This document shows, in pieces, positions 26,948 through 36,635 of a stretch of 64,000 nucleotides of DNA (positions are counted from its first letter, which is position 1; every line of letters begins with the position of its first letter). Made by a program: the position numbers and the translations under genes. Source of the DNA: an uncultured Anaeroplasmataceae bacterium (GTDB lineage Bacteria > Bacillota_I > Bacilli_A > Acholeplasmatales > Anaeroplasmataceae); the NCBI GenBank assembly GCA_947589245.1, contig CANQBD010000003.1:25310-89309 (forward strand), written 5' to 3'. Below the pieces are notes generated by a model. It made no database searches and was not told the DNA's origin. It saw nothing but the letters and a program-made list of their open reading frames with translations.

Positions 26948-28113
26948 GACCCATCAGCCTTCATTAAACAGATTTCATATGGATCTACAGACAAGCCTAC
27001 CTTCTCACCTGTCTTAACATCCTCATAGGTATGAACAACAAATTCTTTACCATCAATATCAACACAAAGTTCATAGTGAACACCTTTAAAAATTGATGAA
27101 GTTACAAGACCAATAATCTTAGCCTTTTCTAAAGGAACAACATCCCAGTCTTCAGGTCTAATAACAACATCAACCACTTCACCATCTTCAAAAACATAAC
27201 CAACACAATCAAAATCAACATCTAAAAAACGAACAACGTTCTTTTTAACATAAGCACCAGAAACAATATTTGATTCACCTATAAAGTTAGCAACAAAACG
27301 ATTAACAGGTTCATTGTAAATATCCTTAGGTGTACCAAGCTGTTGAATTAGACCATCTTTCATAACCACAATACGATCAGACATAACCATTGCTTCTTCT
27401 TGGTCATGAGTAACAAAGATAAAAGTAATTCCTAAGTTTCTTTGCATTTCCTTAAGCTCATATTGCATATTTTGCCGTAACTTTAAATCCAAAGCGGAAA
27501 GTGGCTCATCTAAAAGTAATATCTGAGGCTTTAAAATAATGGCTCTGGCAATGGCAACTCTTTGCATCTGACCACCAGACATATTGTTGATTTTTCTTTC
27601 CTCAAAACCCGAAAGATTAACCATATTTAAGGCATTCTTAACAGCAATAGCTAATTTTTCTTTTAACTTCTTATTAATATCAAAATAATTTACGTGCACT
27701 TCTTTTGAATTATCCGTAAGCTTAGCCTTTTTCTCTTCAATGATTTCAGCTTTTAAAGCATCCAAACCACCAAAAAAATTAATCATAAATTTACGACCAC
27801 GATTTTTAAGACCAAAAGCGACATTATTAAAAACATTTAAATGCGGAAATAACGCATATCTCTGGAAAACAGTATTAATAGGTCTTGCATAAGCAGGCAA
27901 GTCATTAATAATCTTTCCATTAACAATAATATCCCCAGAATCAGGAACCTCAAAGCCTCCTATCATTCTAAGGGTGGTTGTTTTACCACAACCAGAAGGA
28001 CCTAATAGAGTAACAAACTCATTTTCGTAAATAGTTAAATCAATATTATTTACGACTGTTACTGCACCATATTTTTTAACAATCTGATGCAATTCGATAA
28101 TTGGTTTAGCCAA
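26920..28113 (-). CDS. potA: Spermidine/putrescine ABC transporter ATPase PotA
   Basis: 397 residues from TTG at 28113. Walker A GPSGCGKT (38-45), Q84, signature MSGGQ (178-182, the first Leu replaced by Met), Walker B ILLLDEP with D202/E203 and H-loop THDQEE are present. A C-terminal TOBE-type regulatory domain occupies ~280-397. Between the Q-loop helix and the signature there is an extra ~45-50-residue charged insert (~104-150, RGRKFMINFFGG...NKKLKEKLA) not seen in standard PotA. The start is odd: an in-frame stop lies at 28120-28122, no ATG is available, and the TTG has no close Shine-Dalgarno. It is the first gene of potABCD. Confidence 0.92.
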   Translation of the reverse strand: MAKPIIELHQIVKKYGAVTVVNNIDLTIYENEFVTLLGPSGCGKTTTLRMIGGFEVPDSGDIIVNGKIINDLPAYARPINTVFQRYALFPHLNVFNNVAFGLKNRGRKFMINFFGGLDALKAEIIEEKKAKLTDNSKEVHVNYFDINKKLKEKLAIAVKNALNMVNLSGFEERKINNMSGGQMQRVAIARAIILKPQILLLDEPLSALDLKLRQNMQYELKEMQRNLGITFIFVTHDQEEAMVMSDRIVVMKDGLIQQLGTPKDIYNEPVNRFVANFIGESNIVSGAYVKKNVVRFLDVDFDCVGYVFEDGEVVDVVIRPEDWDVVPLEKAKIIGLVTSSIFKGVHYELCVDIDGKEFVVHTYEDVKTGEKVGLSVDPYEICLMKADGSCKIVVPVE

Positions 28114-28179
28114 CGCAGTTTACCGAACTCGAAGAACAAATAATATTCTTCTCCTTTTTTTCCTTTCTTCATTATTTCA

Positions 28180-28255
28180 GGGAAAAAGTTTCCCTCATTT
28201 AAAATCTAACTTTAGTTAGATGACATAATTATACAACAATTTTTTAATTTAGCAA
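28180..28255 (-). promoter_or_regulatory. Promoter and paired palindromes upstream of potA
   Basis: TTGCTA (28255-28250) and TATAAT (28233-28228), 16 bp apart, form a minus-strand promoter. The predicted start falls on a perfect inverted repeat ATCTAAC-ttta-GTTAGAT (28204-28221). A second, GGGAAA-aag-TTTCCC, lies at 28180-28194 in the leader. Position suggests an operator for polyamine-responsive control; the regulator is unknown. Confidence 0.6.
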
Positions 28256-28370
28256 TAAAAAATAAAAATATTATTTATAAAAAAATAAAATCACTAATTT
28301 TTCTAAATTTTATTTTGACTACAGCTAAACCGCTTATTCAAAAATCTTTAGGACTATCTAATCAATTAGA

Positions 28371-28397
28371 TAACAAAAAAAGGTTGGATTACCAACC
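28371..28397 (-). terminator. Terminator of the flippase/GT8 operon
   Basis: GGTTGG-taat-CCAACC hairpin followed on the minus strand by a run of seven T, 9 bp beyond the GT8 stop at 28406. Confidence 0.85.
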
Positions 28398-28405
28398 AAA
28401 TCTTT

Positions 28406-29236
28406 TTATTTTTCTTTACCATAATCTAACGGAGCTTCATTAGGAAAAAGCTCTTCATATTGCTTATAAATATCATCAAACATTGTAATTTTTAAAAAGC
28501 TATGAACCTTCGCAACATCCCATTGCTTGTAATTATAAATTTTAAAAAATGGAAAATATCTTATACCTTTACAAAAATGCTTAATTACAGTATCACTTTT
28601 AATCTTTCTTTGTTCATTAAAACGGAAAGGCATATAACGTCTTAGAGATGAAGCCTTATAAAGAGCTGTTTGATCAGAAAAATAATATTTTTTCTCATCT
28701 AAAAGCTTCAAAGCCTTTTCAAACATTTGGGTCTCTCTTACCTTCTTTAAATTGATATAAAGAACACCAGCATTAAAATAATCTCTTTTAATCCAAAAAC
28801 GCCCCATATAGTCCTTAACTACACCAATTTCTTTAGTTTCAATATCAATATCATTGAAAGCTTCTAAAGATGAACAAGTCATAATATCTGTATCCAAATA
28901 TATTACTTTATCACAATTTAAATATCTAGGTGACATAAGTCTAATCAAAGTACCTGGAGTATATTTAGGATTGCGGTTAGGAGAATCCTTAAATCGCTTT
29001 TCAAAATCGGCAGAAATATCATAATAGGTTAGTTCATTTAACGGATTAAAAGACTTCATTACCTCACGCAAATGATCAGCAGATTCCTTTGGAATCTTAG
29101 GTTCGTTAGACCAAGAAACCTCCATTGTCATCAAATGCAAATGCACGGGCTCTTTTGTATATTTCATAATCGTTAGCACATTTAAGCAAATACCTCTAAA
29201 AACCTTGTAATTAGAGCTGTGTAAAATGTTTATCAT
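28406..29236 (-). CDS. Glycosyltransferase family 8 protein
   Basis: 276 residues. The GT8 fold is recognised by the metal-binding DxD at 115-117 (VIYLDTDIM), FNAGVLYINLKK (154-165), SDQTALYKA (187-195) and the C-terminal His of IKHFCKGIRYF. Members transfer hexoses from UDP-sugars, often onto cell-surface glycolipids or LPS-like acceptors. There is no signal peptide or membrane segment, so it should act at the cytosolic face. It overlaps the upstream flippase-like gene by 4 bp, which suggests the two act on one lipid-linked product (inference). Confidence 0.88.
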   Translation of the reverse strand: MINILHSSNYKVFRGICLNVLTIMKYTKEPVHLHLMTMEVSWSNEPKIPKESADHLREVMKSFNPLNELTYYDISADFEKRFKDSPNRNPKYTPGTLIRLMSPRYLNCDKVIYLDTDIMTCSSLEAFNDIDIETKEIGVVKDYMGRFWIKRDYFNAGVLYINLKKVRETQMFEKALKLLDEKKYYFSDQTALYKASSLRRYMPFRFNEQRKIKSDTVIKHFCKGIRYFPFFKIYNYKQWDVAKVHSFLKITMFDDIYKQYEELFPNEAPLDYGKEK

Positions 29237-30375
29237 TGCTTCACTTCCCCTTCTACTACTTCCTTAGCCTTATTTTTTTTGACCATTATTTCAAAAATAA
29301 GATAAGCTATAAAGCTAATAAGCATTAATAAATAATATGTCAAAGCACGCCATAAAATCATACCAGTAAGACCAATCGTTTGGGTGACACCAGTAAATGT
29401 TGTAAAGATTGTTGTAAAAGCAAACTCTATACCGCCTGTACCACCTGGAGTTGGTACCCATACCATTGTTGTAATCGCAAAGGCTGAAGCTAAAATAATA
29501 AATGGTAAAACATCATAAGTAAGATCAACATATAATGCTCTTAAAACAAAGAAAGGAATTGCATAATAAAATACTAATGCAATCATTTTTAGGATAATAG
29601 CAGCAATAAAACTCCAAACATGAGAAAATATTTCTTTGGCAGCTGCCTGAGCATTCGCACAATAATTATTAAAGGCTGGAACAGCTTTGCTTAAATGCTT
29701 ACCAATAAATTTAAACTTACAGAAATAATTTAATATCCTTACAAAAAGATCATGAACAAATTTACTTCTTGCCATTAAAATCATAAATACTAAAGTAAAA
29801 AGATTCATAGCAAAGCCTAAACCAATCATCCAAATTGTTGATGAGCTAAATTTTTCTGAAAAACGACCATAATAAAATAAAGCTGCTATCGCAAAAATAT
29901 TCGTAGCAATCATTAAAGCAATGAAATTCATCACAATCATACCTGTTGATTCACTGGCTCTAATCTTTTTTTGAGTATATAGATAAACCTGAACTGGTTG
30001 TCCACCAGTTGAAAAAGGAGTAACACTATTAAAAAAATGTTCTGATAGACCAATACAATAATTATCTAAAAAATGCGTTTTAAAACTATTTTTTTTAGCT
30101 ATAAGACATAGTGATAAGGGCCATAGACCAGCATAAGCTAATAAGCATAATAAAGCATAAGCCATATTACGACCATCAACAGTCTTAATTAAATCAATAG
30201 TAGCATTAATATCATTAAAATTGAAAAAAACGATAAAAACAATGACTGTTATCAGCAATATTAAAAGAACCGAAATTAAGGTTTTCTTTCGATTTACAGG
30301 CCTACCTTCTTCTTTAGTTGTTTTGCTTATATCATCTAAGTTATTCTCAGTTGTTTCATTCGTATTTTCTGCCAT
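29233..30375 (-). CDS. MprF-N-terminus-like flippase membrane protein (LPG_synthase_TM family)
   Basis: 380 residues from ATG at 30375; a TTG at 30384 is an alternative, since AAAGG sits ambiguously between them. After a charged cytosolic tail of ~30 residues come about eight membrane helices. The family signature WVPTPGGTGGIEFAFTTIF is present. The family covers the flippase half of MprF and UPF0104/AglD-like proteins, which move or modify polar lipids. No lysyltransferase domain is fused. Coupling to a GT8 gene by a 4-bp overlap points to a glycolipid pathway. Confidence 0.85.
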   Translation of the reverse strand: MAENTNETTENNLDDISKTTKEEGRPVNRKKTLISVLLILLITVIVFIVFFNFNDINATIDLIKTVDGRNMAYALLCLLAYAGLWPLSLCLIAKKNSFKTHFLDNYCIGLSEHFFNSVTPFSTGGQPVQVYLYTQKKIRASESTGMIVMNFIALMIATNIFAIAALFYYGRFSEKFSSSTIWMIGLGFAMNLFTLVFMILMARSKFVHDLFVRILNYFCKFKFIGKHLSKAVPAFNNYCANAQAAAKEIFSHVWSFIAAIILKMIALVFYYAIPFFVLRALYVDLTYDVLPFIILASAFAITTMVWVPTPGGTGGIEFAFTTIFTTFTGVTQTIGLTGMILWRALTYYLLMLISFIAYLIFEIMVKKNKAKEVVEGEVKQ

Positions 30376-30511
30376 TTTTATCAAAAATCCTTTTCTTTTA
30401 TTATTTTACTTAAAATAACCTTTTTTATCAAGCATTAATGACATTTTTCTTGCTAAAACACTATAATAGTGTTAAAATTTTTAATAGAGATTAATTTAAG
30501 GTGTGAAAATT

Positions 30512-31306
30512 ATGAAGGATAAAATTATCTATTATAGTGATTTGAAAAATCAAGATTTTTCAGGTACTAATATAGTTGTTAAACCCCTACCGGACAATTA
30601 TCAATATATCAAGAAAAATATTTTTTGGAAAATATGGGAGATTTTTATCTACTATTTAGTAGCTAAACCAATTCTAACAATTATTGTTAAAATTAGATGG
30701 CACCATAAATTCATCAACAAAAAAGTCATTAAAAAAGTTAAAAAATCCGGTGCTATTCTTTACGGTAATCATACAACTAAATTAGCTGATGCTTTTGTGC
30801 CTCATATGTTAGTTTACCGTAAAAATTATATAATTGCTTCTCCTGAAACAATGTCATTACCTTTTTTAAAAAATTTATTAAATGCTTTAGGCGTTATTCC
30901 TTTGACTGATAAGCTATCCTTAAAGAAAAAGCTATTACAAGCTATTAAGTATCACTTAAGCAAAGGTAATTTTTTAACAATCTATCCAGAAGCTCATATT
31001 TGGCCATTCTATACTAAAATTAGACCATTTGATAGTACGAGTTTCAAATATGCAGCAATCTTCAACGTCCCTGTATTTGCATTAACAACCTGTTATCAAA
31101 AAAGACGTTTTAGAAAATTTCCTAAGATAGTAACAACCGTTGATGGGCCATACTATCCTAAGGAAGAATTAAATAATAATGAAAATGCTGCTTATTTAAG
31201 AGATTTAGTTTATAATAAAATGGTTGAAAGAGCCAATTTGTATTCAACCTATGAATATGTTAAATATGTTTATCAACCCAAAGAAAAAGAGTCAACAGAT
31301 TATTAA
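30512..31306 (+). CDS. PlsC-like lysophospholipid acyltransferase
   Basis: 264 residues from ATG at 30512, chosen because AAGGTG lies 8 bp upstream and would be covered by the alternative GTG at 30503. LPLAT motifs are recognisable but divergent: GNHTTKLADAF in place of NHxxxxD (five residues between His and Asp rather than four), YPEAHIWPF in place of the PEGTR block, and IFNVPVFALTTCY for the last block. One membrane segment lies near residues 45-65. It probably acylates a lysophospholipid or related glycerolipid at the membrane. It is a single gene with its own terminator. Confidence 0.82.
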   Translation: MKDKIIYYSDLKNQDFSGTNIVVKPLPDNYQYIKKNIFWKIWEIFIYYLVAKPILTIIVKIRWHHKFINKKVIKKVKKSGAILYGNHTTKLADAFVPHMLVYRKNYIIASPETMSLPFLKNLLNALGVIPLTDKLSLKKKLLQAIKYHLSKGNFLTIYPEAHIWPFYTKIRPFDSTSFKYAAIFNVPVFALTTCYQKRRFRKFPKIVTTVDGPYYPKEELNNNENAAYLRDLVYNKMVERANLYSTYEYVKYVYQPKEKESTDY

Positions 31307-31330
31307 TTCGTTGACTCTTATTTTTTTTTA
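31287..31330. terminator. Bidirectional terminator between acyltransferase and esterase genes
   Basis: AAGAGTCAAC (31287-31296) and GTTGACTCTT (31310-31319) form a 10-bp stem with T-runs on both sides, serving the two convergent genes. Confidence 0.88.
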
Positions 31331-32086
31331 ATCTAAAAGATAATACATAAAATAAGGTGCTTGCTTAAGCCAGCTAGGCCAATCATGAGGAATATCATAG
31401 CCCCAATAATCAACCCAAGCAGGAATATTGTGCCTTTTTAACTCATATTCTACCGCCTTAGTATCAGCGATACATTCAGTTTCCCATGCACCTTGACCAA
31501 CACATAAAATGATTTGGCTGCGACGATATAAATCTAAATAAGGATGATCAAAGTTCATACATTTAAGACTATCTAAAGGTGAATTTAAGAATGTTAAATC
31601 ATCAGCATAATCTTTAACAAAAAAACCAGAATGATAAATTCCTGATAAAGCCAAAACAGCATCAAAAATATCAGGCTTTCTCACAAAAAAGTTCATGGCA
31701 TGGTAGGCCCCCATTGAACAACCAAAGGCTAAAATACCACTAGCCACACCACCACCATTGCCATACGTATTGATTTCATAAATGCGGTGGACTATTTCTT
31801 TAATAATATAATTAAAATAAGCCTCTTGAGTTTCCATTCGCCATCTTGGATTCTTATTCTCAGCACTCCAAGAATCAATATCAATAGAATCAACACAGAA
31901 AATTTGAATCTTTCCTTGATCAATATACCAACTTAATTCATTAATTAAGCCCCGATTTTCATAATCATAAAAACGACCATTTTGACAAGGAAATGCTAGA
32001 CATGGTTTACCGGCATGACCATAAACTTTATATTCCATGTCATGACCAAGTATATTACTATATTCACAATAATACTCTACTTTCAT
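31328..32086 (-). CDS. Putative esterase (alpha/beta hydrolase, esterase D-like)
   Basis: 252 residues. The nucleophile elbow is GCSMGAYHA. A candidate catalytic His lies in IPHDWPSWLKQ near the C-terminus and an acid in the VCDSIDIDSWS/EYELKRH region. The layout matches the PF00756 putative esterase family, members of which de-esterify acylated carbohydrates. There is no signal peptide, so it is cytosolic. It starts 10 bp after the stop of xylose isomerase and ends the xylose operon, so it could remove acetyl or other esters from imported xylo-oligosaccharides (inference). Confidence 0.82.
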   Translation of the reverse strand: MKVEYYCEYSNILGHDMEYKVYGHAGKPCLAFPCQNGRFYDYENRGLINELSWYIDQGKIQIFCVDSIDIDSWSAENKNPRWRMETQEAYFNYIIKEIVHRIYEINTYGNGGGVASGILAFGCSMGAYHAMNFFVRKPDIFDAVLALSGIYHSGFFVKDYADDLTFLNSPLDSLKCMNFDHPYLDLYRRSQIILCVGQGAWETECIADTKAVEYELKRHNIPAWVDYWGYDIPHDWPSWLKQAPYFMYYLLD

Positions 32087-32096
32087 TTGTAAACCC

Positions 32097-33407
32097 CTAT
32101 TGATAAATATATTGATTTAAAATTGCTTCTAATAACTCTTGTGAACCAGAATTATTAGTTACAGTATCATGCTCGATAGCATATTCACTTAAATCTTCTA
32201 AAGTAACCTCTTTATTGTCAATTTGTTTACCAATACCTGTTTTATAAGATGCATATCTCTCAGCTTTAAAGTCTTCAAAGACATGGTCTTCTAATAGCTT
32301 AGCAGCTACCTTTAAGCCTTTAGCAAAGGTATCCATACCAGCAATGTATGCTATGAATAAATCCTCATCACTAAAACTCTGACGACGTACCTTAGCATCA
32401 AAATTTAAACCACCATTACCTAGACCACCATTTAATAATACTTCATACATGGCTAAAGTAGCATCATAAACATTAGTTGGAAATTGATCAGTATCCCAAC
32501 CAAGTAAACTATCACCTTGATTAGCATCAATAGACCCTAATACGCCATTAATACGCGCCATATTTAATTCATGATTAAAAGTATGAATAGCTAAAGTAGC
32601 ATGATTAGCTTCAATATTCATCTTAAAATCATTTTCCAAACCATAGGCTCTTAAAAAGCCTAAAACAGTTTGAACATCAAAATCATATTGGTGCTTAGTT
32701 GGTTCCTTAGGCTTTGGTTCAATTAAAAGCTGGGCATTTAAACCACTTTTTTTATTATAATCACGAGCTAATGTAAGTAAAGTTGCGTAATGATCTAATT
32801 CTAGCTTAGTATCAGTGTTTAATAATGTATCATAACCTTCACGACCGCCCCAGAAAACATAATTTTTACCACCAAGCTTTTTAGTTATATCCATTGCCTT
32901 TTTAATTTGAGCAGCCGCATAAGCAAAAGCTGTAGCATTAGGGCTTGTCCCAGCACCAGCTAAATAACGTTTATGATTGAAGCAATTAGCCGTTCCCCAT
33001 AAACATTTTATACCTGTCTTTTGCATCTTTTCTAAGACATAATCTGAAACCTTATCTAAAGCTTCATTTGATTCCTTTAAAGTTGCAAGCTCAGGAGCCA
33101 TATCACGATCATGAAAACAAAAATATTCAATACCTAGCTTTTCCATAAATTCAAAGCCTGCATCAACCTTAGCATAAGCCTCTTCTAATGGATCACTTTT
33201 TTCAAAGGTTCTAACCATTGTATTTCCCCCAAATTGATCTGAACCTTTAGCACATAAAGTATGCCACCAGCTCATTGCAAACTTTAAATGCTCTTTCATT
33301 GGTTTACCTAAAACTAATTCATCCTTGTTATAGTGCTTAAAAGCTAAAGGATTTTTAGAACTAGGACCCTCATAATTGATTTTTCCAACCTTAAAATATT
33401 CTTTCAT
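32097..33407 (-). CDS. xylA: Xylose isomerase
   Basis: 436 residues, the usual size of a class II enzyme. Conserved blocks are [20 protein letters not shown] with the catalytic His region, [35 protein letters not shown] (metal-binding Glu), [19 protein letters not shown] and [23 protein letters not shown]. It converts D-xylose to D-xylulose, with Mg or Mn. AGGAGG precedes the start. It lies 11 bp after xylB in one operon. No xylose transporter or XylR repressor is seen in the window. Confidence 0.97.
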   Translation of the reverse strand: MKEYFKVGKINYEGPSSKNPLAFKHYNKDELVLGKPMKEHLKFAMSWWHTLCAKGSDQFGGNTMVRTFEKSDPLEEAYAKVDAGFEFMEKLGIEYFCFHDRDMAPELATLKESNEALDKVSDYVLEKMQKTGIKCLWGTANCFNHKRYLAGAGTSPNATAFAYAAAQIKKAMDITKKLGGKNYVFWGGREGYDTLLNTDTKLELDHYATLLTLARDYNKKSGLNAQLLIEPKPKEPTKHQYDFDVQTVLGFLRAYGLENDFKMNIEANHATLAIHTFNHELNMARINGVLGSIDANQGDSLLGWDTDQFPTNVYDATLAMYEVLLNGGLGNGGLNFDAKVRRQSFSDEDLFIAYIAGMDTFAKGLKVAAKLLEDHVFEDFKAERYASYKTGIGKQIDNKEVTLEDLSEYAIEHDTVTNNSGSQELLEAILNQYIYQ

Positions 33408-33418
33408 AAATCTTCCTC

Positions 33419-34891
33419 CTATTCTTTGAAAGCTTTTTTATAGTATGTTTTTAAACTTTTATAAGCTTCTTGATATAATAAATAGCCATCCTTATAAGCT
33501 AAAACCCAAGCCTCATTAGGTAGTTCATTATCCTTAATATGAATAATCTTTGAGGTAGCCTCAGCTATTGATGTATAAACTCCATCAGCTACCATCGCTA
33601 AAATGGCAACACCTAAAGCTCCTCCCTCAGATTGTTCTAAGCGCGATATTTTCATATTTAAGATAGAAGCTATAATGCTTCGCCAAAGTTGACCATTGGC
33701 CCCACCACCAGAAACTAAAACCTTCTTGTATTCTATTTTTGGTAGCATATTGAAACAATCATTTAAGCTAAAAGCTACGCCTTCTAGGATAGCCCTTGTA
33801 AAATCACCTAAAGATGTATTCTGTCTTATCCCAATAAAAGTACCCGAAGCATAGGGATCTAGATGAGGTGTTCTTTCCCCATTTAAATATGGTAAATAAA
33901 TCAAACCATTAGCCATTGGTACACTAGCTAAAGCCTTTTGATTAAGCTCTTCATAATTTAAGCCAGCCCCAAAATTTTCCTTAAACCATTTATAGGAAAG
34001 TCCACAACCATTAGTAACCCCCATAACATGATAGGTATTAGGTACAGCATGCATAAATACTTGTAAATTATTGGTCTTTAAATCTTCTTTTAAAATGGGC
34101 GAAAAAACAACTCCTGAAGATCCTAAAACAATACTTACTTCACCTTTACTTATAATACCATTACCTAAGGCCGCAGCTGCTTGATCACCAGCCCCACCAA
34201 CAACAAAACACTTTTCACTCAAGCCAAGTTCTTTTTGATTTTCTTTTGTGACATAACCGCTAATCTCAACTGATTCCTGAAGACTTGGTAAACAATCTTT
34301 AGATAACTCTAAATAGTCTAATATTTCCTTTGAAAATTCTTTCTTATAAATATCTAACATCTGCATACCTGATGCATCAGAATACTCGGTTTTAAATTCT
34401 TTAGTAAGCATATAACGAATATAGTCCTTAGGCAACATGACCTTAGCAATCCGACAATAAATATCAGGTTCATTATTTTTTACCCATAAAAGTTTAGCAA
34501 GCGTAAAGGCTGGAACAACCTCATTACCAGTTATTGCCTTTAAGCGCTCATTACCAAAATTTATAGCAAGCTCTTCGGCCTCTAAAATAGCCCTATTATC
34601 ACACCAAATAATACTATTTCTTAAGACCTTGTCCTCTTTATCTAAAATAACTAAACCATGCATCTGGCCAGATAAACCAATACCTTTAATTTCCAAGCCC
34701 AGCTTTGTAATTTCTTTGATTGTTTTCTTTACAGCTTCCCACCAATCACAAGGACGTTCCTCACTATAGCCTGGCTTAATAGTTAAAAGCTCATATTCAG
34801 CTGTAGCACTAGCTAGTACATGACCAGCCTTATCAAAACAGACAGTCTTAGTACCACTAGTTCCAATATCAATTCCCAAATAACAATCCAT
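33419..34891 (-). CDS. xylB: Xylulokinase
   Basis: 490 residues, FGGY family. The N-terminal phosphate-binding motif is [28 protein letters not shown] contains the MH pair typical of xylulokinases, and [17 protein letters not shown] is the C-terminal FGGY signature. It phosphorylates D-xylulose to xylulose-5-phosphate for the pentose phosphate pathway. It lies 4 bp after cysE and 11 bp before xylA, with AAGGTG upstream. Confidence 0.95.
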   Translation of the reverse strand: MDCYLGIDIGTSGTKTVCFDKAGHVLASATAEYELLTIKPGYSEERPCDWWEAVKKTIKEITKLGLEIKGIGLSGQMHGLVILDKEDKVLRNSIIWCDNRAILEAEELAINFGNERLKAITGNEVVPAFTLAKLLWVKNNEPDIYCRIAKVMLPKDYIRYMLTKEFKTEYSDASGMQMLDIYKKEFSKEILDYLELSKDCLPSLQESVEISGYVTKENQKELGLSEKCFVVGGAGDQAAAALGNGIISKGEVSIVLGSSGVVFSPILKEDLKTNNLQVFMHAVPNTYHVMGVTNGCGLSYKWFKENFGAGLNYEELNQKALASVPMANGLIYLPYLNGERTPHLDPYASGTFIGIRQNTSLGDFTRAILEGVAFSLNDCFNMLPKIEYKKVLVSGGGANGQLWRSIIASILNMKISRLEQSEGGALGVAILAMVADGVYTSIAEATSKIIHIKDNELPNEAWVLAYKDGYLLYQEAYKSLKTYYKKAFKE

Positions 34892-34895
34892 TTAT

Positions 34896-35675
34896 CTACA
34901 CCTTATTTCTTTTATCTGATTTTGCAATGATAGTATTAGCCTCAACACTACTAGTTATATAAGCATTACTGCCAATTGTAACATTAGGACCAATAACTGT
35001 TTCGCCACCAAAGATTGAAGCTGATGAATAAATAGTTACATAATCTAAAATGGTTGGATGCCGTTTTATCCCTTTAAGTTTAGAACCATCACGTAACGAT
35101 AAAGCCCCTAAAGTAACACCTTGATAGATCTTAACATAATTACCAATAATTGTTGTTTCACCAATCACAATACCTGTTCCATGATCAATAAAGAAATGAT
35201 GGCCAATAACCGCATTAGGATTTATATCAATACCCGTTTTATTATGAGCATATTCACTCATTAAACGTGGTAAAATTGGCACATTAAGAATAGCAAGCTC
35301 ATGAGCCAAACGATAAACTAGGATAGCAAATAAGCCAGGATAACATAAAATAATCTCAGCCTCAGAATTGGCAGCTGGATCACCTAAAACAAAAGCCTCA
35401 ATATCTTGTTTTAATAATTCTTCAATTTTAGGAAGCTGAGCTAAAAAAGCATCAATAATCTCAACTTTGTAGTTTTGACTACTGCAGCTACATATTAATT
35501 GTTCTAAAAAAGACTTTGCGGTAGCTAAAGGATTATCGGGACAATAAAAATATTTAGGAAAAAGCACACCTCTTAAAACATTAATGAGTTCTTCAATTAA
35601 CTTTTCATCAATTAAACAAGCATCTTTTGCCTCTTCTTTTTTACCATTTAACCAATTACTTAAAGCATCGTTCAT
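34896..35675 (-). CDS. cysE: Serine O-acetyltransferase
   Basis: 259 residues. There is an N-terminal helical domain, then a left-handed beta-helix with hexapeptide repeats (NPNAVIGHHFFIDHGTGIVIGET, IGNYVKIYQGVTLGALSL). The catalytic His residues lie in GHHFFIDHG, and RHPTILDYVTIYSSASIFGG closes the active site as in CysE/EpsC. It makes O-acetylserine from serine and acetyl-CoA, the first step of cysteine synthesis. Co-transcription with xylBA is unusual; cysteine would also feed the desulfurase of the BREX-like operon, but no direct link is visible. Confidence 0.92.
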   Translation of the reverse strand: MNDALSNWLNGKKEEAKDACLIDEKLIEELINVLRGVLFPKYFYCPDNPLATAKSFLEQLICSCSSQNYKVEIIDAFLAQLPKIEELLKQDIEAFVLGDPAANSEAEIILCYPGLFAILVYRLAHELAILNVPILPRLMSEYAHNKTGIDINPNAVIGHHFFIDHGTGIVIGETTIIGNYVKIYQGVTLGALSLRDGSKLKGIKRHPTILDYVTIYSSASIFGGETVIGPNVTIGSNAYITSSVEANTIIAKSDKRNKV

Positions 35676-35689
35676 AAAAACAACTCCAT

Positions 35690-35733
35690 AATAATATCAA
35701 TATTATTATATTATTTTTTTTTAGATTTGGAAA
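35690..35733 (-). promoter_or_regulatory. Promoter and palindrome upstream of the cysE-xylBA operon
   Basis: TATAAT lies at 35710-35705 (minus strand), with a weak -35 (TTTCCA, 35733-35728) at 17 bp. A perfect 18-bp palindrome (arms AATAATAT and ATATTATT, 35690-35707) overlaps the -10 and start and could be an operator. High AT content weakens the case. Confidence 0.4.
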
Positions 35734-35773
35734 TACAAGAATAATAAATTCTTTCATTTATTTTTAAATTCTT

Positions 35774-35798
35774 AAAAAAGGTGCTAACAAGTAGCACC
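35774..35798 (-). terminator. Hairpin terminator, first copy of a duplicated element
   Basis: GGTGCTA (35780-35786) and TAGCACC (35792-35798) with loop ACAAG; minus-strand tail of six T. The stem and flanks (TTAAAAAAGG..., ...CACCTCA) match 38557-38586, with a different loop. Confidence 0.7.
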
Positions 35799-35810
35799 TC
35801 AGAGTGATGA

Positions 35811-35840
35811 AAATTAAAAGGGCAAAAATGCCCCTTTTAA
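35811..35840 (-). terminator. Hairpin downstream of the first RloAB pair
   Basis: TTAAAAGGG and CCCTTTTAA arms, with minus-strand tail TTTTAATTTT. Probable terminator of the 37940-to-36007 unit. Confidence 0.55.
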
Positions 35841-36006
35841 TCTCTCTATTCAACAATAAAATCTAAAAGTTAATAACCCAATATGACAAACTCTTATATT
35901 TCTTGATCTATTTCATTTAATCTTTTTTAGTTTCTACTCTTACTAAAGTCGTAATCGTTTTAACTATAATCCCCTTATCCAAGTTAAAAATTTCATATCA
36001 AAATAA

Positions 36007-36624
36007 CTAGTTAGTAAGTTTTAAAGCCTCAATAAGCTTATAAACATTTGTAGAGGAATTCCATTCCCATATCTTCATTTGAGAATTTTCACCATATCGT
36101 TGGTTATGATCTGCCACACGACTTTGATAATTTACTTTTGCATTATTTATTGCAGTTTTGTAATAAGGAATAAAGTATTTTTTAAGGATTTCTTTATCAT
36201 TCTTGTTATAAGAAAGCCCATCTTTCTTTTTGCTTAAATACTTATCTAAAATACGCTTGTGGCTTTTAATATCCATTTGTTTACTACACTCTTGAAAATG
36301 CATAATTAACCAAACTTCAAAGGCCAAATTTGAATAAGCATATCTCACTCCATATCGAGCGGCTAATTTTAAAGCTGGCATTAATCTATCTTCTTCATAA
36401 GTATTATCAATATCGAAAACAACCCAAACTTGATTTGCATTCATCAAATATGACTTTGCATATTCTATTAGACCATAGGGATCTTTGTTAGCATACAATA
36501 TTTTTACATCATAAATGCTTTTTTGAGATTTCAAAAGTGTAAAATAATTATATTCAGTTTCTTGCCCATTGGTAATAATATAGAATTTATCTCTAGTTTT
36601 CTTTTCTTTCATATTTCTAGCCAT
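36007..36624 (-). CDS. RloB-like protein 1 (Toprim-like nuclease partner)
   Basis: 205 residues. RloB-family features: an acidic residue after the first strand (TNGQETEYNYF, E22), VWVVFDIDNT with D71 and D73, and SNLAFEVWLIMHF with N99, E103, W105 and H109. The E...DxD arrangement resembles the Toprim nuclease core of OLD-type systems, and RloB proteins accompany AAA ATPases of the RloA type in defence islands. It starts 11 bp after its RloA partner. A role as phage-triggered nuclease effector is inferred. Only partly similar to the second RloB-like protein at 61417-62064. Confidence 0.8.
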   Translation of the reverse strand: MARNMKEKKTRDKFYIITNGQETEYNYFTLLKSQKSIYDVKILYANKDPYGLIEYAKSYLMNANQVWVVFDIDNTYEEDRLMPALKLAARYGVRYAYSNLAFEVWLIMHFQECSKQMDIKSHKRILDKYLSKKKDGLSYNKNDKEILKKYFIPYYKTAINNAKVNYQSRVADHNQRYGENSQMKIWEWNSSTNVYKLIEALKLTN

Positions 36625-36635
36625 CTTGAATTACC

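Larger units (their letters stand above)
35676..36006. other. Intergenic region between cysE and the first RloB-like gene
   Basis: 331 bases. It contains the cysE promoter region, a terminator-like hairpin at 35774-35798 that is duplicated at 38559-38583, and a second hairpin at 35811-35840. No coding potential was seen. Confidence 0.6.
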
